Shown piece after piece: positions 14,325-20,822 of a stretch of 20,822 nucleotides of DNA. Positions within the stretch are counted from its first letter, which is position 1, and every line of letters begins with the position of its first letter. The notes below the pieces were generated by a model, which saw only the letters and a list, made by a program, of their open reading frames with translations, searched no databases and was not told the DNA's origin. Origin of the DNA: Burkholderiales bacterium UBA2459 (GTDB taxonomy: Bacteria > Pseudomonadota > Gammaproteobacteria > Burkholderiales > Burkholderiaceae_E). The stretch is from the NCBI GenBank assembly GCA_002342365.1, contig DDPV01000026.1, positions 9,983-30,804 on the forward strand, given 5' to 3'. The translations under genes and the position numbers were made by a program.

Positions 14325-15927
14325 CGTCGCTTCGGGGGTCGGATCCCCCTGCCAAAACGTTTGTGATTGGATCAATTACAATTCCGTGCGCGTGGCCGGC
14401 AAGTTCATGCCAGGGTCCCCAAGGGTCCAGGATATGTCCTCTTCGGTCCAGTTCCTCGATCGTTGCTTTCGGAAACCTGCTTTCGATATGCAAGGTATCG
14501 CGCGACTCACCGAGCGCGAATCGACCTGACAACCATCGGGGTGTTTCAATCGCGCACTGCACATCACAATCAAAGTCAAGCATCGCCACATAGGCCTGGA
14601 GCTGAATCTGCGGTTGACCGTCTGCACCCATGCAGCCCAAAACGCTCCATAAACGATCATTGCGAAAACCGATGGAGGCGATCAAGGTATGCATCGGTGT
14701 TTTGTGCGCCTGCAGGCTATTGGGATGATGCGGATCAAGGGAAAAGTAAGCGCTTCGGTTTTGCAGCAGCACCCCTGTTTCGCCCGCGACTACACCCGAT
14801 CCAAAGGCCCCGTAAAGACTTTGAATCAAGGAAACCGCATTGCCCTGATCATCTGCAACCGCTATATAAACGGTATCGCCAACCAAGCTGCCGTAAGAGG
14901 GCACCCGATCCCAGGCAAGAGCACTCCCTGGATCGATCAAGCTGCGACGCTGCGCAGCGTAGCCTGGATCGATCAGACGCTGCATCGGCACATCAACAAA
15001 CTGCGGATCGGCCAGATAGCGATCGCGGTCGTGATAGGCAATCTGCTTGGCCTGCACGAGCAAGTGAACATGCTCGGGGCTGAGATAGCCGGCAGCGCGC
15101 AAATCGAACCCTTCCAATATATGGAGCATTTGAAGGAGCGTGAATCCTTGCGTCGGCGCTGGCGTCTGGTAAAGCTGAAGGCCACGGTAGCTGCCCTTGA
15201 TCGGTTCGGTCCAACGCGCTTGCTGCGCCGCCAGGTCCTGCGCATCAAATACGCCGCCTTGGGCTGCTGAAAATGCAGCCAGTAAGCGGCCAGTCTCGCC
15301 ACGGTAAAAGCCATCGGCTCCATCGGATGCGATCGCCTCGAGCGTTCTTGCCAAGCCGGCGTTGGTCAAGAGGGCGCCCGCCTTGAGCGGGCCGTCAGCA
15401 AGAAATAAGCGCTTGCTGTCTTCAAAGGGGATTACATCGGCCTGATGAGCAGCGAGCCAGGCCGCAAAGCGTGGGGTAACCACAAATCCGTCGCGCGCAT
15501 AGTCGATGGCGCTTGCCAACACCCGCCTCAGGGACAAACGACCATAGGCTTTGTGCGCCTGATCCCAACTCGACACCGCACCCGGCGTCGTGAGCGTTGC
15601 CGCCAAGATCCCCCGAAAGGGTATCTCAGTCAAACCCTGCTGCCGTAAGGCATGCAAATCAGCATGCCTTGAGGCGCGCCCGCCGCCGTCCAGGCATCGC
15701 ACCTTGGCCTGCTTTGCGTCATGAATCAGCCAGTAGGCATCGCCTCCGACCCCGGTCATGTGCGGATACACGACCGCAAGCACGGCGCTTGCGGCAATGG
15801 CCGCATCAACAACCGACCCGCCCGCACGTAACACATCGACTCCGGCTGCTGAGGCAAGGCTGTGCGGCGAAGTGACCATGCCGCGCCTGGCAAGCGTCGC
15901 AGGCCTTCCAGTTCTAATTTCTATCAT
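14305..15927 (-). CDS. Gamma-glutamyltransferase family protein, cytoplasmic YwrD-like
   Basis: A 540-residue N-terminal-nucleophile hydrolase of the gamma-glutamyltransferase family, expected to self-cleave before the nucleophile Thr352 in GDTVYIAVADDQGNAVSL (350-367). Other landmarks are DAAIAASAVLAVVYPHMTGVGGD at about 41-63, FYRGETG, and the ending GGSDPRSDGAAIGW. There is no signal peptide, unlike periplasmic Ggt. The region after the nucleophile reads LLQNRSAYFSLDPHHPN where classical enzymes have the acidic NNEMDDF motif, which places it near Bacillus YwrD and similar proteins that may prefer substrates other than glutathione. LIDPG occurs twice in close succession (about 318-322 and 330-334). 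It starts 27 nt after the aminotransferase stop and overlaps the methyltransferase, so unit H is tightly coupled. The family is sure; the substrate is not. Confidence 0.92.
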   Translation of the reverse strand: MIEIRTGRPATLARRGMVTSPHSLASAAGVDVLRAGGSVVDAAIAASAVLAVVYPHMTGVGGDAYWLIHDAKQAKVRCLDGGGRASRHADLHALRQQGLTEIPFRGILAATLTTPGAVSSWDQAHKAYGRLSLRRVLASAIDYARDGFVVTPRFAAWLAAHQADVIPFEDSKRLFLADGPLKAGALLTNAGLARTLEAIASDGADGFYRGETGRLLAAFSAAQGGVFDAQDLAAQQARWTEPIKGSYRGLQLYQTPAPTQGFTLLQMLHILEGFDLRAAGYLSPEHVHLLVQAKQIAYHDRDRYLADPQFVDVPMQRLIDPGYAAQRRSLIDPGSALAWDRVPSYGSLVGDTVYIAVADDQGNAVSLIQSLYGAFGSGVVAGETGVLLQNRSAYFSLDPHHPNSLQAHKTPMHTLIASIGFRNDRLWSVLGCMGADGQPQIQLQAYVAMLDFDCDVQCAIETPRWLSGRFALGESRDTLHIESRFPKATIEELDRRGHILDPWGPWHELAGHAHGIVIDPITNVLAGGSDPRSDGAAIGW

Positions 15928-15954
15928 TTTGCTGCCAGCATCAGGAAAGCGACA

Positions 15955-17217
15955 TCAGCCGCAAGACTCATGCTTGTTTTGCGCAGCGCGGTTGTAAACG
16001 TTTAATGCCGCCTGTTCGGCATCACCCATTTTCACGGGCATTCCAAACTCAGGCAGCTCGCAGGTTAGGGCTCCGAGGCAGGACATCACATTAGCGCGGC
16101 TGCACGATTGACCCATCAGACCGAATCGCCAGATCTTTCCGGCCAAGGGTCCGAGTCCGGCACCGATCTCCATGCTGTAGTCCGCTAAGAGGCGTTTGCG
16201 CAATTGCGCTTCGACTCCAGGCTCGAAGCCCTCAGGCACCTTGACCGCATTCATTTGCGGCAAGCGGTTGGCGGGATCCACCAAAAAGCTCAGACCCATC
16301 GCTTCAATACCTGCCTTGAAAGCCTCATGGTGAAGTCGGTGTCTTGCCCATGATTGCTCAAGGCCTTCCTCCTGAAGCATCACCAGCGATTCGTGCAGCG
16401 CAAACAAGCTGTTGATCGGCGCGGTGTGGTGATAGGTACGGGCGGTCTCACCCCAGTACTCAAGCACGAGATTCAAATCCATGAACCAGCTTTGCACCTG
16501 CGCGCTGTCTTTGCGCGCCTTCACGCGTTCAATCACAGCGTCGCTGTAAGAGACCGGCGAAAGCCCGGGCACACAGGAGAGGCACTTTTGCGAGCCTGAA
16601 TAAACCGCATCCACACCCCATTCGTCAACCAGCAACGGCACCCCGGCAAGCGAAGTGACCGCATCGCAGATCACCAGCGCGCCAAACTCGTGCGCAATAG
16701 CCGTGAGGGTTTTTGCATCGGATTGCGCACCGGTTGATGTTTCCGCGTGGACATAGCCCACGGTTCGTACCGATGGGTGCTGCTTCAAAGCTTCGCGGAG
16801 CTTGTTGGGATCACAGGGCGAACCCCAGTTGTCTTCAATCACGATGGCTTTGCCGCCAGCGCGTTGAACATTCTCGACCATCCTGCCGCCGAAAACACCG
16901 TTGCGCATCACGATCACTGAATCGCCCGGCTCGACCATATTCACGAAACTCGATTCCATCCCCACCGAGCCCGGCCCGGAAAGTGGAAAGGTCAACCCGT
17001 TGCGGGTCTGGTAAGCGTAACGGATCAATTGTTTAATCTCGTCCATCATGCCAACGAAGACCGGGTCGAGATAACCCATGGAAGGCGCAGACGAGGCCGC
17101 AAGAACACGGGGGTGGATTTCCGAAGGGCCTGGTCCCATCAGGATCCGCTTGGGTGGGTGAAAAGATCCGATGATTTTGTTGGGTGCAAATCGTCGTGAG
17201 GAAGCATGCGTAGACAT
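15955..17217 (-). CDS. Class V aminotransferase (alanine/serine-glyoxylate type)
   Basis: A 420-residue PLP enzyme of the alanine-glyoxylate/serine-glyoxylate/serine-pyruvate aminotransferase group. The signature MGPGPSEIHPRVL at about 27-39, CDAVTSLAG with Asp185 (binds the pyridine nitrogen) and YSGSQKCLSCVPG with Schiff-base Lys211 are all visible, as is SGPGSVGMESSFVNM near 80-94. These enzymes move the amino group of serine, alanine or a related compound to glyoxylate or pyruvate. (S)-ureidoglycine-glyoxylate and phosphonate-type relatives cannot be excluded by eye. The start at 17217 has GGAG 6 nt upstream; the frame runs back to 17307. It heads unit H and faces the TRAP transporter operon across a 249-base divergent region. 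Family confident, amino donor unknown. Confidence 0.92.
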   Translation of the reverse strand: MSTHASSRRFAPNKIIGSFHPPKRILMGPGPSEIHPRVLAASSAPSMGYLDPVFVGMMDEIKQLIRYAYQTRNGLTFPLSGPGSVGMESSFVNMVEPGDSVIVMRNGVFGGRMVENVQRAGGKAIVIEDNWGSPCDPNKLREALKQHPSVRTVGYVHAETSTGAQSDAKTLTAIAHEFGALVICDAVTSLAGVPLLVDEWGVDAVYSGSQKCLSCVPGLSPVSYSDAVIERVKARKDSAQVQSWFMDLNLVLEYWGETARTYHHTAPINSLFALHESLVMLQEEGLEQSWARHRLHHEAFKAGIEAMGLSFLVDPANRLPQMNAVKVPEGFEPGVEAQLRKRLLADYSMEIGAGLGPLAGKIWRFGLMGQSCSRANVMSCLGALTCELPEFGMPVKMGDAEQAALNVYNRAAQNKHESCG

Positions 17218-17466
17218 GGTGCGCTCCGCTGTTATCAGTCTGTCATGATGGTGCAGAACCCTCGATTGTGCACCACTTGGGCCAATTCGCTTGCAAATGC
17301 TTGCCATTAGGGTCTGAGCGATCGCATCAAAGCGCGCCTAAGCCTTTGATCATGCTCAAATGAGCGCCGCAACGCATCTCCCTGTGGCACACTCGCTTGG
17401 CCTTTGTCACGCTCCCGTCAACTTCGCCTTCAATTCTGCCTCCAACACCTCGCTAATTGTACCGTT
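17218..17466. promoter_or_regulatory. Divergent promoter region with two adjacent inverted repeats
   Basis: The longest gene-free stretch in the window (249 bases), between the aminotransferase operon and the TRAP operon. It contains ATCAAAG (17326-17332) with CTTTGAT (17344-17350), a perfect 7-base inverted repeat with an 11-base spacer, and directly next to it GCTCA-AA-TGAGC (17354-17365). A GCGATCGC octamer at 17318-17325 abuts the left arm. The cluster is a good candidate for an operator shared by both units. No convincing -35/-10 pair was found. No regulator gene is in the window. Confidence 0.45.
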
Positions 17467-18045
17467 ATGAGTTTAGAAACCAAGGCCAACGCGCCTGTCG
17501 ATGTCTCCGAAGCAACCAAGCGCCTGTTACGAACCATTGACAAGATCACCGAGATCAGCGGCAATATTTTTGCCTGGCTGATGGTTCCTCTGGTCGGCGG
17601 CGTTGTCTGGGAGGTGGTATCCCGTTATTTTTTTCATCAACCCACCGAATGGTCTTACGACCTCACCTACATGTTGTACGGAACGATGTTCATGCTGGGA
17701 GCGGCGTACACCTTGCGCCGTGGAGCGCACATTCGCACGGATTTCCTGTGGGATAACTTCAGCAATCAAACCAAAGGCTGGATTGACACGATTGCCTATG
17801 TGGGCTTGTTTTTTCCGGCCCTGATGCTGCTTTTTTGGGTCGGCCTGGAGGAGTTCACCCATGCGTTCTCACTGTCAGAGCGTTCTGAACAAACGGTTTG
17901 GCGACCGCTTCTTTGGCCGATGAAGCTCGCTGTACCCGTGTCATTTTTCTTATTGATGGTTCAAGGCATTTCGGAGCTGATCAAAGCTTGGTATCTGGCC
18001 CGTACCGGTGAGGAACTCGATCATCGGGAAAAGGTAGAAATCTAA
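17467..18045 (+). CDS. dctQ: TRAP transporter small permease DctQ
   Basis: A 192-residue inner-membrane protein with four hydrophobic segments, as in DctQ subunits of tripartite ATP-independent periplasmic transporters. The segment VVWEVVSRYFFHQPTEWSYDLTYMLYGTMFMLGAAYTLRRGAHIRTD at about 47-93 is a strong family match, nearest in style to the FcbT2/mannitol-chloroaromatic type subfamily. The small permease joins DctM to form the Na+-driven membrane component that receives substrate from DctP. The start at 17467 gives the usual short cytoplasmic lead. There is no clear Shine-Dalgarno; a TTG at 17404 is the other option but adds an unlikely Arg-rich leader. The stop is 1 base before dctM. The family is confident; the substrate is set by dctP. 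Confidence 0.93.
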   Translation: MSLETKANAPVDVSEATKRLLRTIDKITEISGNIFAWLMVPLVGGVVWEVVSRYFFHQPTEWSYDLTYMLYGTMFMLGAAYTLRRGAHIRTDFLWDNFSNQTKGWIDTIAYVGLFFPALMLLFWVGLEEFTHAFSLSERSEQTVWRPLLWPMKLAVPVSFFLLMVQGISELIKAWYLARTGEELDHREKVEI

Positions 18046-18046
18046 G

Positions 18047-19561
18047 ATGGACAAGCAACAGTTGATGGGGCTGGTGATGCTGGTTCTGATGATCACCGTG
18101 ATCTTTGCCGGTTTTCCGATTTCCTTCACGATTCTATTTCTTGCACTGGTCTTTGGCTACATCGGGCTGGGCGCAAGCGTTTTTGATCTGGCCTACTTCC
18201 AGACCATCGGCATGATGAAAGAGGAGTTGCTCGCTGCCATTCCGATGTTTATTTTCATGGGCTTTCTCACCGAACAAGCCGGACTCATGGAGCGCCTCTT
18301 TCAAGCGCTTCGGCAGTTGCTTGCGCCGATACGCGGCTCCCTCTATCTGGTGGTGATTCTTACCTCGACAATTTTCGCGATGGCAACCGGTATTGTGGGC
18401 GCGGCAGTTACCGTTTTAGGAATTATGGCAGGCCCGATCATGATCAAGTCAGGCTACGATCATCGGCTTTCTGCGGGCGCGATTGCAGCGGGCGGAACGC
18501 TTGGTACGCTGATTCCGCCATCGGTGATGCTGATTGTGATGGGCCCCGTTTTGGGCGTGTCAGTGGCGAGCCTTTACGCTGCCGCTTTTGGCCCGGGGTT
18601 CACGCTCGCTCTGCTTTACATCATCTATCTGCTCGTTCGGAGCTACCTCAATCCTGCACTTGGTCCGGCAGTGCCATTGGATGAGCGCACAGGATCATTT
18701 GCGCTGATTCTGAAAGAAATTGTGGTCGGGACCTTGCCGCTCGTGGGCCTGATCACAGCCGCACTCGGATCCATTCTGATCGGACTTGCAACGCCCACCG
18801 AAGCCTCAGCGATCGGCGCACTTGGCGCACTGCTCCTTTCGATTGCCTACGGCCGTTTCAGCTGGCGCGGCTTTCATCAGGCCTTGATGCAAACGATGAT
18901 GACCTCAAGCATGGTGCTGTTTTTGGCGGTGACCTCCAATATTTTTGGCGCAGTGTTCTCAAGACTTGGTACGGCCGGCTGGGTCTCTGATGCCATTCTT
19001 GCGCTGCCGATCCCCCCGGAACTCACCCTCGGTTTGATTGTCTTTTTGATTTTCCTGCTTGGCTGGCCCTTTGAATGGCCTGCCATTATTCTTGTGTTTT
19101 TACCTATTTTTTATCCGATCCTGGTCGCACTGAAAGTCGATCTCGTGTGGTTCGGCGCTGTGACTGCGGTCACCTTGCAGACCGCATTTTTATCGCCCCC
19201 GGTTGCGATGTCGGCCTACTACATCAAGCAAGTGGTCAAAGAGTGGTCCTTGAAGACCATTTACGCCGGCATGATGGAGTTCATGGTCATCCAGGCTTTT
19301 TGTATCGTTATACTTTTTGCATTTCCGCAGATCGCAACCTACTTGCCCTCGGTCCTGTTTGACAAACCCTTGCCTGCAGCCCTGGAGACAGAGCCGGCAA
19401 GCGGCACAAGCGAGAGCGGGAAGGAAGAACTGCGTGTGGGCGAAGGCGATGAACTTGAAAAAGGCGACGTGAACGCGACAACAAAGGGGCCTTCGCCAAA
19501 AACAAACGCCAATAACATGATGAAAGGCGACGATCTGGAAAAGTCAGACGACCTCAAGTAA
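18047..19561 (+). CDS. dctM: TRAP transporter large permease DctM with acidic C-terminal tail
   Basis: A 504-residue, about 12-helix membrane protein and the transport channel of the TRAP system. Typical features are AIPMFIFMGFLTEQAGLMERLF at 64-85, GIVGAAVTVLGIMAGPIM at 115-132, AGGTLGTLIPPSVMLIVMG at 148-166, LIGLATPTEASAIGALGA at 244-261, and TLQTAFLSPPVAMSAYYIKQV at 376-396. The conserved core ends near residue 438. After that comes a highly charged tail of about 65 residues, not seen in ordinary DctM, with two near repeats: GDELEKGD at 467-474 and GDDLEKSDD at 494-502. The tail is probably cytoplasmic or exposed, and low in structure. It follows dctQ by 1 base and precedes dctP by 163. 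The call is firm; the tail's role is unknown. Confidence 0.95.
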   Translation: MDKQQLMGLVMLVLMITVIFAGFPISFTILFLALVFGYIGLGASVFDLAYFQTIGMMKEELLAAIPMFIFMGFLTEQAGLMERLFQALRQLLAPIRGSLYLVVILTSTIFAMATGIVGAAVTVLGIMAGPIMIKSGYDHRLSAGAIAAGGTLGTLIPPSVMLIVMGPVLGVSVASLYAAAFGPGFTLALLYIIYLLVRSYLNPALGPAVPLDERTGSFALILKEIVVGTLPLVGLITAALGSILIGLATPTEASAIGALGALLLSIAYGRFSWRGFHQALMQTMMTSSMVLFLAVTSNIFGAVFSRLGTAGWVSDAILALPIPPELTLGLIVFLIFLLGWPFEWPAIILVFLPIFYPILVALKVDLVWFGAVTAVTLQTAFLSPPVAMSAYYIKQVVKEWSLKTIYAGMMEFMVIQAFCIVILFAFPQIATYLPSVLFDKPLPAALETEPASGTSESGKEELRVGEGDELEKGDVNATTKGPSPKTNANNMMKGDDLEKSDDLK

Positions 19562-19724
19562 CCGCGCGTATTCGGCAATGCTGGGTAAATCATGCACGCT
19601 TGCCGATCCCAGTGTACATTTCGAAACATCTGACGCTAATCCGTGAATGCGTTGGAATTTTTTGATCCCTGCCACCACGATATCAACCCCTGCTGTTTCC
19701 GATCAACCCAAAGGAGGTCCCCAC
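19562..19724 (+). promoter_or_regulatory. dctM-dctP intergenic region with interleaved inverted repeats
   Basis: A 163-base spacer, long for TRAP genes in one operon. TCGGCAA (19572-19578) matches TTGCCGA (19600-19606), and CTGGG (19581-19585) matches CCCAG (19608-19612). The arms are interleaved (A-B-A'-B'), so the two hairpins either exclude each other or form a pseudoknot-like fold. It lies just after the dctM stop, a usual place for a processing or stabilising structure that raises binding-protein output. No convincing separate promoter was found. Confidence 0.4.
19711..19717 (+). promoter_or_regulatory. Strong ribosome binding site of dctP
   Basis: AAGGAGG with a 7-base spacer to ATG 19725, close to a perfect anti-Shine-Dalgarno match. 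It contrasts with dctQ, which has none visible, and fits the need for much more periplasmic binding protein than permease. It also fixes the dctP start. Confidence 0.85.
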
Positions 19725-20822
19725 ATGAAAAGCTTCTTCAAAATGCTGCTTGCCGCTGCGGTCAGCGCCACCGCTTTTGCCAGTGTGCAAGCGCAAGCAC
19801 CTGCGCCGCGTGTGCTCAAGTTTCAATCGACTTGGCCGGCAAGTCTGACGCTTCAGGAAAACTTCAAGTACTTTGCCGAACGCGTCGACAAGCTTAGCGG
19901 CGGAGCGCTGAAGGTTGAAGCGCTGGCCGCAGGCCAGGTTGTGCCGGCATTCGAAATCCTCGATGCCACGCACAAAAGGGTCATCGACGGCGGCCATGGC
20001 GTTGCCTACTACTGGGTTGGCAAGGACAAAGCAGCAGCACTTTTTGCAGGTCCTCCGGGTGGCCCCTTTGGCATGGACCATGTCGACTATCTGGCCTGGG
20101 TCTGGGAGGGTGGCGGCCTTGAAATGTGGCATGACCTATATCTGAACCGGATGAAGCTCAACGTGATCTCTTTCCCGATTCTTCCCTCGAGCCCTCAAGC
20201 GCTGGGTTGGTTCAAAAAAGAGATCAAATCGGTTGCCGACTTCAAGGGATTGAAGTGCCGCCAAACGGGTTTGAATACCGATATTTACGCCAAGCTCGGC
20301 ATGGCAGTGGTCAATCTTCCTGGCGGTGAAATCCTTCCTGCTGCGCAGCGCGGTGTGATTGATTGTGCTGAATGGGTGGGCGGTATTGAGGATTTGCGCC
20401 TGGGCCTGCATCAGGTGTTTAAGTATCACTACACGCCGGGCATGCACGAAAACAACTCGATCGGTGAGTTGATGATCAACAACGATGTGTGGAAGAGCCT
20501 CAGCGCCACGCAACAGGAAATCATCAAATCGGCAGTGAAAGACACCTTCCTGACCTTCAGCATGCGTTGGCAGAAAATGAATGCCGACGCGCTTGATGAA
20601 CTGATCAACAAGCATGGCGTGATCGTGCGTCGCACACCTGCTGACATTCTCACCGCGTCTTTAAAGGCATGGGATGAAGTCGTCGCTGAAGAATCGGCTA
20701 AGAACGAATTCTTCAAAAAGGTGTCCGACAGCCAGAAGGAGTACGCATCCAAGGTTGTTCCCGCCAAGCGCGCGATGTTTCCCCCTTACTCCTTTGCAGC
20801 CAATTATTATTGGGGCGCTGAG
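19725..20822 (+). CDS. dctP: TRAP transporter substrate-binding protein DctP, TakP/FcbT1-like (partial)
   Basis: The visible 366 residues run off the right edge with no stop, and the protein is nearly complete. A Sec signal peptide MKSFFKMLLAAAVSATAFASVQAQA (1-25), written here by position, directs it to the periplasm. The mature part has the DctP fold. Arg179 in LKCRQTG is the conserved carboxylate-binding arginine. Gln158, and Glu216-Trp217 in CAEWVGGIED, are in the places of the metal and ligand residues of Rhodobacter TakP (2-oxo acid binding). GPFGMDHVDYLAWVWEGGG at 113-131 is typical of this subgroup, which includes pyruvate/2-oxo acid, lactate and chlorobenzoate binders. An organic acid, perhaps a 2-oxo acid, is therefore likely. 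The start is fixed by AAGGAGG 7 nt upstream. It lies third in the operon after dctQ and dctM. Confidence 0.94.
   Translation, partial: MKSFFKMLLAAAVSATAFASVQAQAPAPRVLKFQSTWPASLTLQENFKYFAERVDKLSGGALKVEALAAGQVVPAFEILDATHKRVIDGGHGVAYYWVGKDKAAALFAGPPGGPFGMDHVDYLAWVWEGGGLEMWHDLYLNRMKLNVISFPILPSSPQALGWFKKEIKSVADFKGLKCRQTGLNTDIYAKLGMAVVNLPGGEILPAAQRGVIDCAEWVGGIEDLRLGLHQVFKYHYTPGMHENNSIGELMINNDVWKSLSATQQEIIKSAVKDTFLTFSMRWQKMNADALDELINKHGVIVRRTPADILTASLKAWDEVVAEESAKNEFFKKVSDSQKEYASKVVPAKRAMFPPYSFAANYYWGAE

Noticed and set aside
14933..14976. Two copies of CCTGGATCGATCA close together
   Set aside because: They encode the repeated LIDPG of the gamma-glutamyltransferase-family protein, so protein sequence explains them.
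17218..17307. N-terminal extension of the aminotransferase
   Set aside because: It has no homologous look and no ribosome site, while ATG 17217 has GGAG 6 bases upstream.
892..17325. GCGATCGC copies as evidence for a cyanobacterial source
   Set aside because: The gene content and protein style are proteobacterial; the octamer is kept only as a compositional observation.
19643..19897. A short plus-strand frame crossing the dctP start
   Set aside because: It overlaps dctP in another frame; the dctP frame has a signal peptide, a strong ribosome site and full domain content.
1..20822. CRISPR arrays, tRNA/rRNA genes, insertion sequences, phage genes, attachment sites, known riboswitches
   Set aside because: Looked for by eye on both strands; no spaced direct repeats, cloverleaf, transposase, integrase or known leader motif was found.

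Overview
The window looks like chromosomal DNA of a betaproteobacterium, probably Burkholderiales. This rests on moderate-to-high GC, an FcbT/TakP-like TRAP transporter, an E. coli-like type II NADH dehydrogenase, a Rhizobium etli-type asparaginase and a lipoprotein plus FadD-type ligase pair. It is inferred from protein style, not from a database search. No tRNA, rRNA, CRISPR array, transposase, phage gene or attachment site was seen. The DNA is gene-dense: no gene-free stretch reaches 300 bases, and the longest is 249 bases at 17218-17466.

The layout alternates plus and minus transcription units. (A) 2-1020 (+): the 3' end of an unidentified Cys-containing gene, overlapping by ATGA an HTTM-like membrane protein. 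(B) 3142-1042 (-): an AMP-forming acyl-CoA ligase followed 7 nt later by a lipoprotein. (C) 3280-3978 (+): a Nu-like glutathione transferase. (D) 10112-4006 (-): type II NADH dehydrogenase, Tat-exported PQQ-type aldose dehydrogenase, DUF423 membrane protein, MFS exporter and an ABC exporter half-transporter. (E) 10265-10897 (+): a MOSC-domain protein. (F) 11936-10938 (-): a PLP enzyme of the D-cysteine desulfhydrase/L-cysteate sulfo-lyase group. (G) 12010-12591 (+): an exported Sel1-repeat protein. (H) 17217-12602 (-): class V aminotransferase, YwrD-like gamma-glutamyltransferase-family protein, methyltransferase with an export-like N-terminus, and asparaginase. (I) 17467 to the window end (+): TRAP transporter dctQ-dctM-dctP, with dctP running off the edge.

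Functional themes are inferred. Unit D pairs two enzymes that can feed electrons to the quinone pool with exporters. Units F, H and I suggest uptake of a 2-oxo or other organic acid and turnover of amino-acid-like compounds through transamination, gamma-glutamyl cleavage, deamidation and possibly C-S bond cleavage. Units H and I share a divergent promoter region with two adjacent inverted repeats.

Points worth a second look: hairpins without a U-tract at most transcription-unit ends, several overlapping stop codons; seven copies of the HIP1-like octamer GCGATCGC; interleaved inverted repeats between dctM and dctP; an acidic repeat-bearing tail on DctM; the CuyA-or-DcyD question; and the signal-peptide-like methyltransferase. 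No clearly new defence, mobile or RNA-guided system was found.
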